From Angiostrongylus vasorum (Eukaryota; Nematoda; Chromadorea; Rhabditida; Metastrongylidae), in the NCBI GenBank assembly GCA_018806985.1, contig JADANN010000461.1, positions 1,116,001 to 1,180,000 on the forward strand: 64,000 nt of DNA, in the 5' to 3' direction. Positions 19,950 through 30,989 of this stretch are shown here, one piece after another; position 1 is the stretch's first letter, and the number at the start of each line of letters is the position of its first letter. A program made the position numbers and the translations under genes. The notes under the pieces were generated by a model. That model worked only from the letters and a program-made list of their open reading frames with translations. It ran no database searches and was not told where the DNA came from.

Positions 19950-21520
19950 TGAGAATTGAACCCCTTTTTCTCAAGTCCTTTACTAGCTACGATAAACTTT
20001 TTTTAATGAACGATTAGCAAAAGAAAAGAAGCTAAATCCAGATTTACAAACAATCCCCACCAGACATTGCTCGCGAAGAATGCTGTTTCGCGATTCTACG
20101 ATTGATAACGGAAAGAGTTTTATCTTACTTACAAAATATTCAGCGCAAATGACACTAGACCTCAGGAACTCCGGGAACTGTAAAGGCCAACCAGTACAAG
20201 AAATTCCTTAAATGAACAGAAAATTGGCGACCTTGCCATGTTTGGCGGTCGACTGTAAAGTTTAACGTATTTCTTTCGTTAGGGTTTCGCTTTTTACATC
20301 ATTCTACCACTTTACGACCACTGTCATTCACTGCAGTATTTTTTTCCTAGTAGATAAACTTCCACTGAGATCGAGATTTCATCGTTGGCGGTCATTAGAA
20401 ATGGATGGAACTAGATAAAATCCGATCTGCTGTACTCTTGACTGAAAGCTTATTGGTAGAAATTTAGCTGATATCTCATAAGTTTTCCATGAATACGCCA
20501 GGGCATCGCATCAGGTTGGTAGAGCACAAGCAACTTTATTTACTTTATTTTTTCCGGACGACGTAGTGCAGTACAGAAGGTGGCCAGTTCCGCGAGTATA
20601 ATCAATGGTTCAATCGCCGATGCTCCAATATACGTGAGATTTCTGCTCGCTCGATGGTAGGGACATTTTTGTGCAAAAGAACAATATTTGTTTAACGTAT
20701 TTGTTTTCTTTGATAAGCTAACACGGGAACGTTCACCTTGGATTCATCCTAAACAAGATTCATTCAGGCTGCAAAAAATGTAAGTAAAGAGGCATGGAAG
20801 TAAGGAAATGAGGGCTAACAGGCGGAATGTTCTAAAGGAAGTGGAGCATAAATGAGCAGAAGACGACTGGACCATGTTTAGATTCCAGTGTGAGTGTGAT
20901 GTTGTGTGCAATTGCAGATGTCGGCCAAGGTTTATAGTATGGAAAATCAACGGAAACGAAAAGAACAAAACAGTACTGTATGAAATGAAAAATGAAGATA
21001 ATCCAATTCTTTGTCATTAAATAGAAAGTATGAAGGCCGCGGTTTAGCAAATATGTTAAGTAAAAGCCGATTAAAGAAAGATTATTTTGCTATACGCGAA
21101 CCGTTCTGTACACTGTAGAACTGCCGTGTAGGAATTCCTGCGGCACACTCCGTCCTGTCCGAAAGAGTAGTGCTGGAATAAGTGAGTTCTTTCCAGTTTG
21201 AAAAACCGTACTATATGGAAATGTGGTGCTAAGAAAGGCTACGCCATTTTGAATACAAGGACCGCTCTATAGGCAAGAGAGCGGTCATCCTGTGCGGAAA
21301 TTTACCACTGGATGAGACTATTTCATTACAATGGTAAGAAACGTTCTGCAAATAAGATGGCAGTACTGAGTGAGGTTACTTCATTTGTACAGTAGTCCAC
21401 TCCATCTAAGTACGAAGACTCACATCAAGAAACAGCATCCGTTTTGGAGAGTGATACCGAATGGTGGCAGCTCCGAAGATGGTGATGACCTCGAAACGCC
21501 GGCCACAATATAAACTTGTA
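19950..21520. other. Unassigned region
   Basis: About 1.5 kb with no confident repeat. A weak tRNA-head-like stretch (GACGTAGTGCAGTACAGAAGG, with ATGGTTCAATCG after it) lies near 20560-20620. The complement of 20744-21050 contains two Phe/Leu-rich ORFs (72-74 codons), not taken as genes. Confidence 0.3.
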
Positions 21521-21530
21521 TACCGACTTT

Positions 21531-21815
21531 AGGTGCGTGTGGCGCAGTGGTCGAAGCCGTCCTGCAATGCACATGGGACCGATTCCTGCGCCAATGGCCC
21601 ACCAAGCCTTCCATCCCTCCGGGTTCGGCAAATTGGTGCCAGACTTGTCTGGGAGTATAGCAGCACTAGCTCGATATATCGGTAGGCCATCGTGAGTCAT
21701 TGTAAAGCCCTGATATGCATTCAATCACCTCCAACCATGCTTAATAAAATCGAGTGTACGGCGCATCCCTCAGGGATTGATCAACGCCGAGAGCTTTATT
21801 CTCTTATCCTTCTAT
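21531..21815 (+). mobile_element. SINE-A copy with TSD
   Basis: Starts with GTGTGGCGCAGTGGTCG (A box) right after CGACTTT (21524-21530), and that heptamer is repeated after the tail at 21816-21822. B box GGGACCGATTCC. Complete. Confidence 0.88.
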
Positions 21816-21829
21816 CGACTTTGAGTAAG

Positions 21830-22450
21830 CTTGTCAGTACAACACGATGTAGAGTAAAAGCATTGTTTGTGCACACGTCTTTTTTTCTATGAAAGCATTC
21901 CAATATGCCAAGTTTTTCATTTATTCTAACTTTTGTCTGTTCTTTAGAGACAGGTAGAACGAGAAAAATTCAATAAAGAACCCTTTTTACTTATAATAAA
22001 GGATAACCGAGTAATGTTTGTACAGGATGGTGTGTAATAACATCGGAGCGGATCAAAGGGAAATCGTCAGTGGACCAATTTCCAACCGGGACTTCGTTTT
22101 TATTGAGAAAAGGATGACAAGATGGAAATGAAAACGAGAAAATAAAGATGAACGGCAGTGAAAAGCTTCGAAGAACAACAAACGATGAAAACAAAACACA
22201 GAGCAAAAACGAATGTAATTTATCGAAACGGTAGGAATATCAGCGATGAATAAATACATTTCTTCTTTGTTGGCACTGAACTCCGTACAACAAATAAAGA
22301 ATCGTCGTTCATTGAGAGAAGTAAACAAAAGAATAAACAGTGAACATTGAAAAGAATGAGAAACATTGGAATGACAGGGAATCTCGTTTGCTATAGAATT
22401 TCTCCACATCGCTTTTAGTGAGCTCTCTTTTGGCAAATAAAGGATAAAAA
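21830..22450. other. Unassigned spacer, A/G-rich on plus strand
   Basis: From about 22080 to 22330 the plus strand is A/G-rich. This produces the longest ORF of the window on the minus strand (215 codons, 22053-22700), which then runs into SINE-B, so I reject it as a gene. Confidence 0.35.
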
Positions 22451-22454
22451 GACA

Positions 22455-22815
22455 GAGACGGATAGTGCAGTGGTAGCGACACCGTGGTTCATACGCTAGA
22501 ACGCACGCGATCGCTGGTTCCACGCTCCCCCCAGGCCAGCCATCACTCTCATACCTCCGGAGTCGACAATTTGATATAGGACTTGACCTGGGACAGGCCC
22601 TTTCTTCGTTGTCCACATGGAAACGGTCTTGGACGGCCATCCCGGTATTCCAGGAAGGATCGACCCGACCTGATTCGTGGACGAGGACAAAAAACCTCAA
22701 ACAGAAGCCAAATCACACGCAAAAAAGTTTGAAGGCTTTCGTGGATGGTGAATGCGAGGAAATGAATCGAATGATAGAAGTGCTGGAATCAGCACAGAGA
22801 CACGGATGATGAAGA
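22455..22815 (+). mobile_element. SINE-B copy, best full-length example
   Basis: Head GATAGTGCAGTGGTAGCGACA is a good A box, and GATCGCTGGTTCCACGC stands for the B box. The body contains the TCATACCTCCGGAGTCG block shared in sense with SINE-A. The 3' signature CCTCAAACAGAAGCCAAATC, TTTCGTGGATGGTGAATGCG and GTGCTGGAATCAGCACAGAG closes it. Confidence 0.8.
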
Positions 22816-22854
22816 GTCATGTGGTAAGTAATAAATAACGGATAAAGTGTTCAG

Positions 22855-23300
22855 TTTTGATTGGTGCACATAACGGAGAAGATTTTGAAGTAGTAGTCAA
22901 CATCGCCGCACAGAAATCGAGAACAATAGCACGTAAAAGTCTTGAAGAGCTCTGGATTAAGCCCAAAAATCCAAAAGTGAACCGCAAGGACGAGTGCCTT
23001 GTGGTCAGTCGTGATCTCGCACCATGTCTGAGATCGATTTTTTTGAACCAATCCAGGTACATTTCTCGTCCAACTAAGACTAGAGCAAAACGGTGAGTGT
23101 TTAAGGGAAGCTGTTCACTATGCAAGTAGACATGTATCAAGTTTCATCTTTAGAGAAAATGAAGGTATTTGGCTGAGTGGCCGTCAATTTGACTCTTCCT
23201 GCCTCTGAAAGAGGCGAAACCGTCAAAAACGCGGGCCAATATAGTACTGAGTAAATTTCATTGTTAACAAGCTCGTGCCTGCTCAGCAACGAAGCACTGA
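22855..23300 (+). mobile_element. PLE remnant: GIY-YIG C-terminus and LTR-like end
   Basis: The frame at 22857-23096 reads GAHNGEDFEVVVNIAAQKS, then ARKSLEELW and KNPKVNRKDECLV, the conserved C-terminal tail of PLE GIY-YIG proteins. After the stop, an LTR-like end follows with CTGCCTCTGAAAGAGGCGAAACC near 23199-23221, a damaged hammerhead-like core. The end (AACAAGCTCGTGCCTGC) aligns with the ends at 5490 and 27110. The RT and catalytic GIY and YIG motifs are missing. Confidence 0.7.
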
Positions 23301-23364
23301 ATTATTGATCAGTGTCGTGATTAGTAGAAAATAGGTCCTGGGATTTGCTCAGCTTTGATTATTA

Positions 23365-23610
23365 CTTCAAGATGTGTCGTGCATTCGACTCCATCCATAG
23401 CAACGCAGAGGTAATTAAACGCATATGAAATAGCTTGCGGAGCTTGAGAGATACATCAAGCGAGTATTTTTACCCACGTAGATAAATCTGGTTCTCATTT
23501 TCTAACTCAGTAGGAATGGAGAGCAGTTGGTTGGTACAGCATCCAGGACGGAAACAACAATAATATTTGCATTTCGGGGATCTCTAACCATTTAGCTACA
23601 CGTGCCCGTC
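23365..23610 (-). mobile_element. SINE-A copy, diverged
   Basis: The minus strand starts CACGTGTAGCTAAATGGTTAG (A box at about 23585-23605). Landmarks AGATGTGTCGTGCATTCGACT and AACGCAGAGGTAATT are in order. Confidence 0.7.
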
Positions 23611-23614
23611 TTAG

Positions 23615-24470
23615 TAAATAGTTCATAAGGATTTATGTAGACACAATAGATCAGCTGACCAACAGGATAAGCCTATCACTCGAGTTGAACACTTAATACG
23701 AATATATTCGAATAACGACTTCGATTACAACGAGCCTCAACTGGGAGTCTAATTTATCATGGAAACCCCAGATAGAAAACAGCTGTTGCGTCGTCAATAT
23801 GCCATTGCAGTGGCGAGAAACTTTACACAGTGAATAGGCCCAAAGTCGATTTGAAATAGTCTTCGATCTATCCTTCACTTAAAAACCCTCACCCATCCTT
23901 CCATTGTTCGAAGTTGACACCGAGGGAAAGGAGGAAGCGTGTTAGGCTTCGGTCTTCGAAAGCTACGGTAGTGGTGGTACGGTGCAGTCATAAAATTTCA
24001 CTCAAGAATGTCTAATTTTGTGACATGAAACTCTCAAGAGTTTTCATCCAGTCTTCGACAAATGTCAGTGTTCTCGCCATTTTTCCACAGTTGATTGGTC
24101 TTAGTCTATTCTACTTCTTTGGTTTGACATGTTGATTTGCAGCCTTTTTCTTCGGAATAATTCAGCACCAGATTTGTTTCCGTGGAGAAAATAGGTGTGG
24201 TTTTCATGAACGCATAACGACGCCGACATAAGCGTTGTTATTTTGATAAGCTTCAATTTGAAGATGAATACTCAACAGATACAAATCGTATGAGACTCCA
24301 GAATATAGCTGCTTAGAGCGTTGGTGACGTCGTAGCCTGGACAATATTGACTGAAGCAGATAATCTACGGCAAACTGCCCAAGCAACATCAGAAAAGTTG
24401 ATAATATGAATTGCAAAGGTTTAGCATCATTTCAAAGCTTTCGAAAAATATAAACATCGATTAGAGGAGG
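23615..24470. other. Unassigned region
   Basis: About 850 bases. No repeat family and no frame above 70 codons with recognisable content. Confidence 0.3.
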
Positions 24471-24474
24471 AATA

Positions 24475-24695
24475 CAGTGTTCGGCGATGACCAATGTCTC
24501 TTAGGGTTGCGCAATGCATTCGATTATCCAGTGACTTCTAAATACCTTTCCACGTGATAAGACCGTGTTTTTACACTTCTAGACAAGTCTGCTACGAATT
24601 TGAAAGGTTGTTGAAATGGTTTTCCAGCGTGAGTGATTGAACTGAAGACGAATGTGTATCGCAAGGCAGTTCTAACCACTACACCACACTCTATT
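24475..24695 (-). mobile_element. SINE-A copy, diverged
   Basis: The complement reads TGTGGTGTAGTGGTTAGAACTG, a strong A box, at about 24672-24692, and CTTCAGTTCAATCAC as B box. The body is partly deleted. Confidence 0.65.
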
Positions 24696-24699
24696 GAGT

Positions 24700-24995
24700 G
24701 TCGGCAACTGCATTATACTAATGTAGAAAATTTATGAATATGAGTTTGCGTAAACACAGAAGAAAACGCCTTAACTTTTCGTTTTGCCCAACCCAATATT
24801 TCACGTTAGGCAGAATCAATAATGCATCAGGGAAAAAAAACAAGAAGAAGAAAATCACAAAAGGTGGAAGGAAAACATTTTTTATCAGAAAGTCGGGAAA
24901 TCGATTTCGTCTCGTGTTTCCAAAGGAATTTGTGGTGCTTTAAAAGATCTTCTTCACTTAACTCGTCTGCGACCTGACTGTAGTATACGATTATT
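24700..24995. other. Unassigned spacer
   Basis: A/T-rich. A Lys/Arg-rich 69-codon ORF (24734-24943) arises from an A-rich tract and is not called. Confidence 0.3.
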
Positions 24996-24997
24996 TG

Positions 24998-25382
24998 GGT
25001 GCTTGGATACTTGGACGGGCCCACTTCACTGATTGTGCGGAGCCCAACATTATCTCCATTTTTCGGAGATTTGCTGGTTTAGCCATTGTGGTTCCCTGGA
25101 ATCCCGAGGGCAGCCTGGTCAAAATCTGCCCCAGTTCGTCATCACCACAGACAGTCGCCGCTTTTTGCGAACAGAGGGAGATTTGCCACTATGCGACCAG
25201 TTTGATACCAGGACGGTGGTGGATCCCGGTATTGGTTTGCTCGTAGCTAGCCTTCCAAATGGAAACTCCGGACTTCTCAGCGTGAGAGACCCTCCCAGGA
25301 GGATGAATGTACCCCACTGTACATCGCGGCCCGACGCTCAGGAACACCTCCCAGCCACGATAAGGAGGTAAACCGTTGCGAG
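24998..25382 (-). mobile_element. Family C retroposon copy
   Basis: Runs from the 5' end near 25382 (AAACCGTTGCG side) to the tail near 25000 (TGGATACTTGG). Full length. Confidence 0.85.
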
Positions 25383-25389
25383 ATAGAAT

Positions 25390-25660
25390 ACAATTAGGTG
25401 GAAAAAAAGTTTTCTATGTTTTCAATGCCAACAACTTGCGAAACCATAGAAGTACCAGCTTTAATGAAAACAAGAAGAGATGTGATAAGTGTTAAGTCCC
25501 ATCATATTCTTTCGATCCTTCAACATCGTCCATTCTTTTCAACGAAGTAAGCCCTTGAAATTCTTTTTACAGTAGAAGACGAGAAGGAAAAAAGAGAAGG
25601 AGAAAGAAAAAAATAAGGAACTGTATCTCTGCGTGCGCAAAAAGTGTGGGAGCAATTCGC
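25390..25660. other. Spacer with purine-rich tract
   Basis: Plus-strand GA-rich run at about 25565-25620. Otherwise nothing recognised. Confidence 0.3.
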
Positions 25661-25664
25661 GTGT

Positions 25665-25814
25665 TCTCTAAGCCATATTAAGAGCTGAGACATTTGCAAA
25701 ACTGTGGACCGCAGGTGCCTATGGTGGGGAACGAACGCGCTATTGTCCTTTACGGGGAGTAACGCGTTCACCACCACACCATGCGGGTCCTTCGTCTCGC
25801 CTGTTTCTCAGCTA
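25665..25814 (-). mobile_element. Family D copy, minus partner
   Basis: Ends abruptly at the complement of CTAGCTGAGAAACAGG and is joined directly to a plus-strand copy, giving an inverted pair. Confidence 0.8.
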
Positions 25815-26150
25815 GTAGGCAGTAAATAAAAAGGTTAAAATTGTGATTATAACTATAGTCTCAGCTTAATTGGGTTCAATGCCGATTTGGGCTCCCCAGA
25901 TCAATCCCGTAGACGGTGATTGCTGATGGCAAAAGATCGATAGAACTAGCTGAGAGGCAGGCGAAACGAAGGACCCGCATGGTGTGGCAGTGAACGCGTT
26001 ACTCACCGGAAAGGACAATAGCACGTTCGTTCCCCACCGTAGGCACCTGCGGTCCAGAGTTTTGCAAATATCTCAGCTTCATTGAATTTATATTTCGCAA
26101 TATACCCTGCCATTAAAAAAGAGTACGCAGTAAATAAAAAGGTTAAAATT
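25815..26150 (+). mobile_element. Family D copy with repeated ends (more than one unit)
   Basis: The stretch beginning GTAGGCAGTAAATAAAAAGG at 25815-25842 recurs at 26123-26150 with one change, 308 bases later. So the copy spans 1.1 units of a head-to-tail arrangement. The tRNA-like module lies in the middle. Confidence 0.85.
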
Positions 26151-26154
26151 CATA

Positions 26155-26650
26155 TTAAGACCGTCTTAAAAGATCCTTAAGAAAAAACTTCACAAAGGCC
26201 GTTAAAGAAGTTATTTAGTTTTAAGAAAAAACTGCTCAGTAGTCCGACAACGTTGTAATGTGTCGTTGACGATCGGTGAGAGTGAGATTGGTGTGAAATC
26301 CGACAACGACGGTCGAACTACTACCGTGACGATAATCGTCAGTGTTTATACGAGGAAAGAAAACAAAAAAGAGAACATCGGTGAGATGATACAAAAATTC
26401 CAACCATCATGTTTCCGGTTTTACTATGAGTTGAGAAATCCTTAGTAGTGCCGTCATTCTTCAACTGAGGGCATGCGGTTACATAATTTCCTTTTTATTA
26501 AGCGTTTTCTTCAAACGCAGTCAGAAAAAACGGCCAACTTCTAGCAACGTATGGGGCGAAAGCACAAAAACACATATATAAAACACAATATATATTTATA
26601 TATACATACATATATATACGTCAAAGAGCCTAGCGAAGAACGCTTATGAG
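26155..26650. other. Spacer with AT dinucleotide tract
   Basis: Holds the microsatellite at 26570-26620. A 61-codon ORF (26260-26445) of ordinary composition lies here; I give it no function. Confidence 0.3.
26570..26620. repeat. TA-rich microsatellite
   Basis: Interrupted (TA)n and CATA repeats, for example ATATATATTTATATATACAT. Confidence 0.8.
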
Positions 26651-26654
26651 TTAA

Positions 26655-26820
26655 CCAGAATAAGGCTGGGATATTTGCAAAACTCCGGACCGCAGGTGTC
26701 TGTAGTGGAGATCGAAATCGCTATAACCCTTTCCGGGGGCTAACGCGTTCACCACCACACCATGCGTGTTTTTTCGTTTCACCTGTCTCTCAACTAGTTT
26801 TATCGATCAATACCATCGTT
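26655..26820 (-). mobile_element. Family D copy, truncated
   Basis: The complement includes the core GCAAATATCCCAGCC and ACTAGTTGAGAGACAGG. It stops at the ATCGATCAATACCATC boundary, where a PLE end begins. Confidence 0.75.
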
Positions 26821-26821
26821 C

Positions 26822-26870
26822 CAGCGGGTTTCGCCTTCTTCAGAGCCCGGAATTACCAAGTCAGCCACAA
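26822..26870 (-). mobile_element. PLE end with hammerhead-like motif
   Basis: The complement contains CTGAAGA (26837-26843), then AGGCG-AAACC-CGCTG and GAACG, the hammerhead order. The GAAA step is damaged. Confidence 0.45.
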
Positions 26871-27029
26871 TTTACTCAGTAAAATACCTCCATAACCGCA
26901 ACAACGTAGAACTTAGATTTCGACAGCGTTGTAAATGAATTAGCTCCTTCAAATCTATCCAGATTGAGATCTACGTCTTCAAACTTTCCCGTTGGGGTAA
27001 TGAAGGTAGTGGTTGACTAGAATGCATTC

Positions 27030-27145
27030 AAGTTGAGCTCTCCAGGTTCTGAAGAAGGCGAAATCCACCGCAGCATCATCATTTGTGAATAAAGAAAGCA
27101 GCAACAATCTCGCGTGTGCTTATCAAGAGAGCAGTGAATTGTCAA
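27030..27145 (+). mobile_element. PLE LTR-like end with hammerhead-like motif
   Basis: CTGAAGA at 27049-27055, then AGGCGAAATCCACCG. The downstream block AATAAAGAAAGCAGCAACAA and TCGCGTGTGCTTATCAAG matches the PLE end at 5475-5515. Confidence 0.6.
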
Positions 27146-27149
27146 ATCA

Positions 27150-27780
27150 GTGTTTTTTCTATCCTCTCGGAAAACGCTGATGTCAATTTCCTCATTGCGG
27201 TGGAATCAGAGACTTCCTTGGCGTGGGGAGCGCTATTGAACGATGATGTATCGCGAACGATTATTTCCTCAGCTGATGACTACCAGATTGAAATAATGAA
27301 TTTTTTCCGTGAAATAACAAATTTTTTCCGAGTTTAGGTGACTTTGGAGATGAATTTCTTGTCGTAGATCACATCAATGCAGGATAAACTGGTAGGCGAA
27401 TGGAGAAATTGAAGTCTATTGTGGATCACCGCGAAGTGGAATCCATAGGGAACATAAACTGAGTGAACAACGGCAGTAGTGGAAGACGGAAGCTCAGATC
27501 ACCCGGGCGGCGCATTAACACGCTTCGATCTTCCTATCCACCATTAATACTTTTAATCCTTCAATAACACTGGTTATTCACGCTCGAATATTGGCGAGTC
27601 TAGTGAAAATCACCCAAATCCCTTGCGTTCTAATAAGCAAATTGTAAGCTTCCTTAAAAATTACTTTACTAACCACGATTCATTGGATTTTTGTCTTCTT
27701 TCCTAATATTCTACAATAATTAAAAGTTCACTGACATAAAAAAGACGTTTACAGCAAAATTTTTTATAGCTTCCTTTCTT
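27150..27780. other. Unassigned spacer
   Basis: About 630 bases. A 73-codon ORF (27116-27337) overlaps the PLE end and contains no motif. Confidence 0.3.
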
Positions 27781-27785
27781 ACTAA

Positions 27786-28165
27786 CCTCCCAACGGTTTG
27801 CCGCTCTATCGTGGCTGTGAAGTGTTCCTGGGTGTCCGATTGCGATGTAGAACGAGGGAATTCATCCTCTCGGCAGGGTCTCCCAAGCTGAGGAGTCCGG
27901 TATTTCCATCAAGAAGCTCAGCTAAGAGTAAATTAGTACCACGATCGATCACTGTCCTGGTATCAAACGAGTCGCATGGTGGCAAATCTCCCTCTGATCC
28001 ACAAGTGCTGCGACTCCCTGTGGTGGTTTGGGTAGGGCTTTGGCTAGACTGGCCTCGAGACTCCAGGGAAACACAATAGCTAAATCAGCAAAACTCCGAA
28101 AAATGGAGATTATGCTGGGGTTTGCACAACCGGTGAGGATCGGCCGTGCAAGTATCCAAGAAAGT
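27786..28165 (+). mobile_element. Family C retroposon copy
   Basis: From CTCCCAACGGTTTGCCGC to CAAGTATCCAAG. Full length, moderately diverged. Confidence 0.85.
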
Positions 28166-28169
28166 TTTT

Positions 28170-28670
28170 TCTTACTAAAGAATATGAGAATTGTAAATTT
28201 TCTTCGCGAAGAACAATCTCATTGAACGAATTATGCCGATTTCACCTTTTTTTTCAGGAACTGAAAACGAATAGAAAAAATCCGAATTGTGAAAAATCGT
28301 TTCCGTCCGAACGAAGTCGTTTAGGTATAGAAAGAGATTTTAGTTAGAAGCGAACAGAGCTGTGATGTGTTTAGCAGTTTTTACTCATCTGTTGATAAAA
28401 TTGCATTCATTATCGGAGGCATCAGTCGCATCATTTGCAAAAATTCTGGTCAACTGCCTTGCGATTAACATGAACGATTGAAAATCTGGGGTATTCCTTA
28501 AAATGGAGCTCGTCCTATCTACTCTTTCTTCGTAAAGACTTCGTGACCTTTTTCTTTGAGTTCTTCTCAACCTTCTCTGCATAGAATACATTTCATTTCT
28601 ACTCTGTGGGCCTAGCAAAAAACCATACCTGTTCGCAAAGAACTCGTTTATGGAATGCTATATTTTTTAC
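28170..28670. other. Unassigned spacer
   Basis: About 500 bases. A 77-codon Arg-rich minus ORF (28385-28618) has no known motif. Confidence 0.3.
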
Positions 28671-28682
28671 TTCTTTTTAACA

Positions 28683-28974
28683 ATGATAGGGCGCGTGTGG
28701 CGCAATGGTTTGAGGCGCCCTACGACACACACGTGGAATCGCTCTCTGCGCCCATGGCCAACCAAGCCTTCCATCCTTCCAGAGTCGGCAAATTGGTACC
28801 AGACTTGTCTGGGAGGATAGCAGCAGCAGTTCAATAAATCGGTAAGCCACCCGGGAGTCATTGTAAAGGCCAGATATGCATTCAATCACCTCCAAACGAT
28901 GCTTAATGAACTCGAATGCAAGGCACATCTCTCAAGGATTGATCAACACCGAGAGTTTGATCCTTTGTCTTTTA
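28683..28974 (+). mobile_element. SINE-A copy with TSD
   Basis: A box TGTGGCGCAATGGTTTGAGG. The octamer TTTTAACA occurs at 28675-28682 and again at 28975-28982, directly bounding the element. The B box is degraded (GGAATCGCTCTC). Confidence 0.85.
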
Positions 28975-28984
28975 TTTTAACATG

Positions 28985-29185
28985 ACCCGTGTTCACATCT
29001 ACTGTACAGACCCCAGCATTTTCGCATTTGATTCGCTCTCTCATATGCGTTATCCACTGAGGTCTTCTAACACTTTTTCTACGGGTTCTGTGGTAACTTG
29101 AGGATATTCACTTTCCTAACAAATTTTTGATTTTTTCTGGAATCCTAGGATAAAATCCTAGGATAGCCGTGCTAGAGAAATTCCC
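28985..29185. other. Unassigned spacer
   Basis: Contains a short tandem duplication, ATCCTAGGATA twice near 29142-29166. Confidence 0.4.
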
Positions 29186-29189
29186 AGGT

Positions 29190-29312
29190 GAAAAAAGGTA
29201 GTGATCTAATTCGAGACAAATCTGGTGTCAGCTTGCCTATATCGGAGGAATAGAAAGATTGGTGAGTTTAGGTGAAAGGCACTATCACCACTGCGCTGCC
29301 CCGGAAGCATAT
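29190..29312 (-). mobile_element. SINE-A 5' fragment
   Basis: The complement begins CCGGGGCAGCGCAGTGGTGATA (A box) and extends to the GACACCAGATTTGTCTCGA block. The 3' half is missing. Confidence 0.55.
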
Positions 29313-29314
29313 TT

Positions 29315-29790
29315 TGATCACAAAAAATTCCGTGCTCTAATTATTTGCACTTCTAAAATACGGTGGTAGAGAGTTTGTGAACTGAATCGCCAAACCTCAT
29401 AACTGAAGCTAGAACTTTCATACAAAACCACGTCCGACTTTCGATGGAAAAATATTCCATGAAAAGCCGGAAGGAATAGCCTTTGGAAAAGCTATTCTAA
29501 TTGTAAAAATCGATATTGTCCAAGAAAAATAAAAGTCGGAAGGCTGCAAAGCTCTCTTCGATACACGAAAGGTAATGGATGACGTAGTGAAGACTGGGTA
29601 ACCAAGGCTTATGGTTACTAATCGCAGGAATAACTGCTGTTCTAGAATTCCTCACATAAGACACCACGCCTACGTGTAGTTCCACCGAATAGACTGTGAT
29701 GAGACCTGAGAATGCTCTCGGTGGATTCGGAGTTGGAACCGAGAGCCGAAAAAAAATTCTCTGCCATTATACAGTAGTAATGCTTTAAAC
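29315..29790. other. Unassigned region
   Basis: No repeat family. Contains a perfect 7-base hairpin GTAACCA/TGGTTAC (29598-29618). A minus ORF of 78 codons ends here (29642-29878) and overlaps the SINE-B head. Confidence 0.3.
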
Positions 29791-29794
29791 TGAG

Positions 29795-30085
29795 AGGTGT
29801 TAGCTTAGTGGTAGTTATGTTGTCCAAAACGTGCAAAGCGGAGAGACGAAACCATAATGGGGTCAGCAAGCCTCTCATCCTTCTGAAGTCGAGGAATTGG
29901 TATCAGACAAAGATTCAAAGTATAGTCCACTCGATCGACATTCAATGACATTCGTAAAGGAGAGAGAAATCCTCAAACGGCTGCCGAACGCTCACGAAGA
30001 AGTCAAAGACCTTCGTGCATGGTGGATACGAGTAAACGAATTAGACGTATAAAAGTCGGTCGTGGAATCCACGCAGATGTGAAAA
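29795..30085 (+). mobile_element. SINE-B copy
   Basis: Head GTTAGCTTAGTGGTAGTTATG is an excellent A box. The 3' part has CCTCAAACGGCTGCCGAACG, CTTCGTGCATGGTGGATACG and GAATCCACGCAGATG. Confidence 0.75.
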
Positions 30086-30089
30086 GGAT

Positions 30090-30515
30090 TCCTATAGTGC
30101 AAAAAGAGGAAAATATTGTAGAAAGCCTAACGAACATCGAACAAAATGAAATTTCAGTTACACCGATCGATTGCCACAGTAATTCTTGTTAATGATAAAG
30201 TTTGACGTCGAAATAGATTGTAGATAAGAAGGCATGGGAATTATGCGTATTGATCGAATAACACAAGCCCTGAATGAAAGGTGCGTGTCATGTATGACAA
30301 TGTCGAGGTCAAGATGTCCTAATACTGAGTGTTTTGGTATTAGGCAAACATGTATGAAAAGCTTTTTGTAAAATTTGGCATGGATGGTTGGTTTTTATCA
30401 ATTCGACAGAAAATATTAAAACACATTTCTTCATTTATGAAAAAAATTTGTTGTGCCAGTTTGTGAAAAAAACCGAGCTCTATACCGTTGCATGTTTATA
30501 TAAGCATTTCATTAC
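30090..30515. other. Unassigned spacer
   Basis: About 425 bases, AT-rich. Nothing recognised. Confidence 0.3.
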
Positions 30516-30528
30516 TATATTCTTGCAG

Positions 30529-30791
30529 GTCTGAGGCGCCCTGCGACAAACGCATAGGATCGACCCCCGCGCCCGTGGCGCACCAAGCCTTCCGTCCCGC
30601 CGGGGTCGGTAAATTGGTGCCAGACGGGAGGATAGCATCACTGGCTCGATACATCGGTAAGCCACCGCGAGTCATTGTAAAGGCCAAATATGCATCCAAT
30701 AATCTCCAAACGATACTTAATGAAGTTGAATGCATGGCGCATCCTCAGGGGATTGATCAACGCCGAGAGTTTTATGCTTTTTTATCCTTTT
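30529..30791 (+). mobile_element. SINE-A copy, 5' truncated, with TSD
   Basis: ATTCTTGCAG at 30519-30528 is repeated at 30792-30801. The element begins at GTCTGAGGCGCC, so the first 12 or so bases including half of the A box are missing, yet the TSD shows it inserted in this shortened form. This is 5' truncation by incomplete reverse transcription. Confidence 0.9.
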
Positions 30792-30867
30792 ATTCTTGCA
30801 GCTATTTACTATTAATATTATACTGAGAAATAAAATCTATATGATAAAATGTCAAACAATATTTGTA

Positions 30868-30985
30868 ACGGAGGGTATTGTAGTGATCGCGTTCATTGCG
30901 TGCCCTAACCCAGTCTTCATAGGTTCCAGTTCGATCCCTGCAGTAAGCCCATCAGGTCCCTCGTTCCTCCGGAGATACAAGGTTA
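30868..30985 (+). mobile_element. SINE head fragment (A or B)
   Basis: GGTATTGTAGTGATCGCG is a weak A box and CCAGTTCGATCCCTGC a strong B box. TCCCTCGTTCCTCCGGAGATAC follows as in SINE-A/B bodies. The 3' part is not seen. Confidence 0.5.
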
Positions 30986-30989
30986 ATTC

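Noticed and set aside
20560..20690. Weak SINE head (GACGTAGTGCAGTACAG and GGTTCAATCG)
   Set aside because: No family body follows, so I do not list it as an element.
22053..22700. Longest ORF of the window, 215 codons on the minus strand
   Set aside because: It reads an A/G-rich spacer and then runs antisense through SINE-B. Composition is biased to Phe, Ser and Leu, and there are no domain features.
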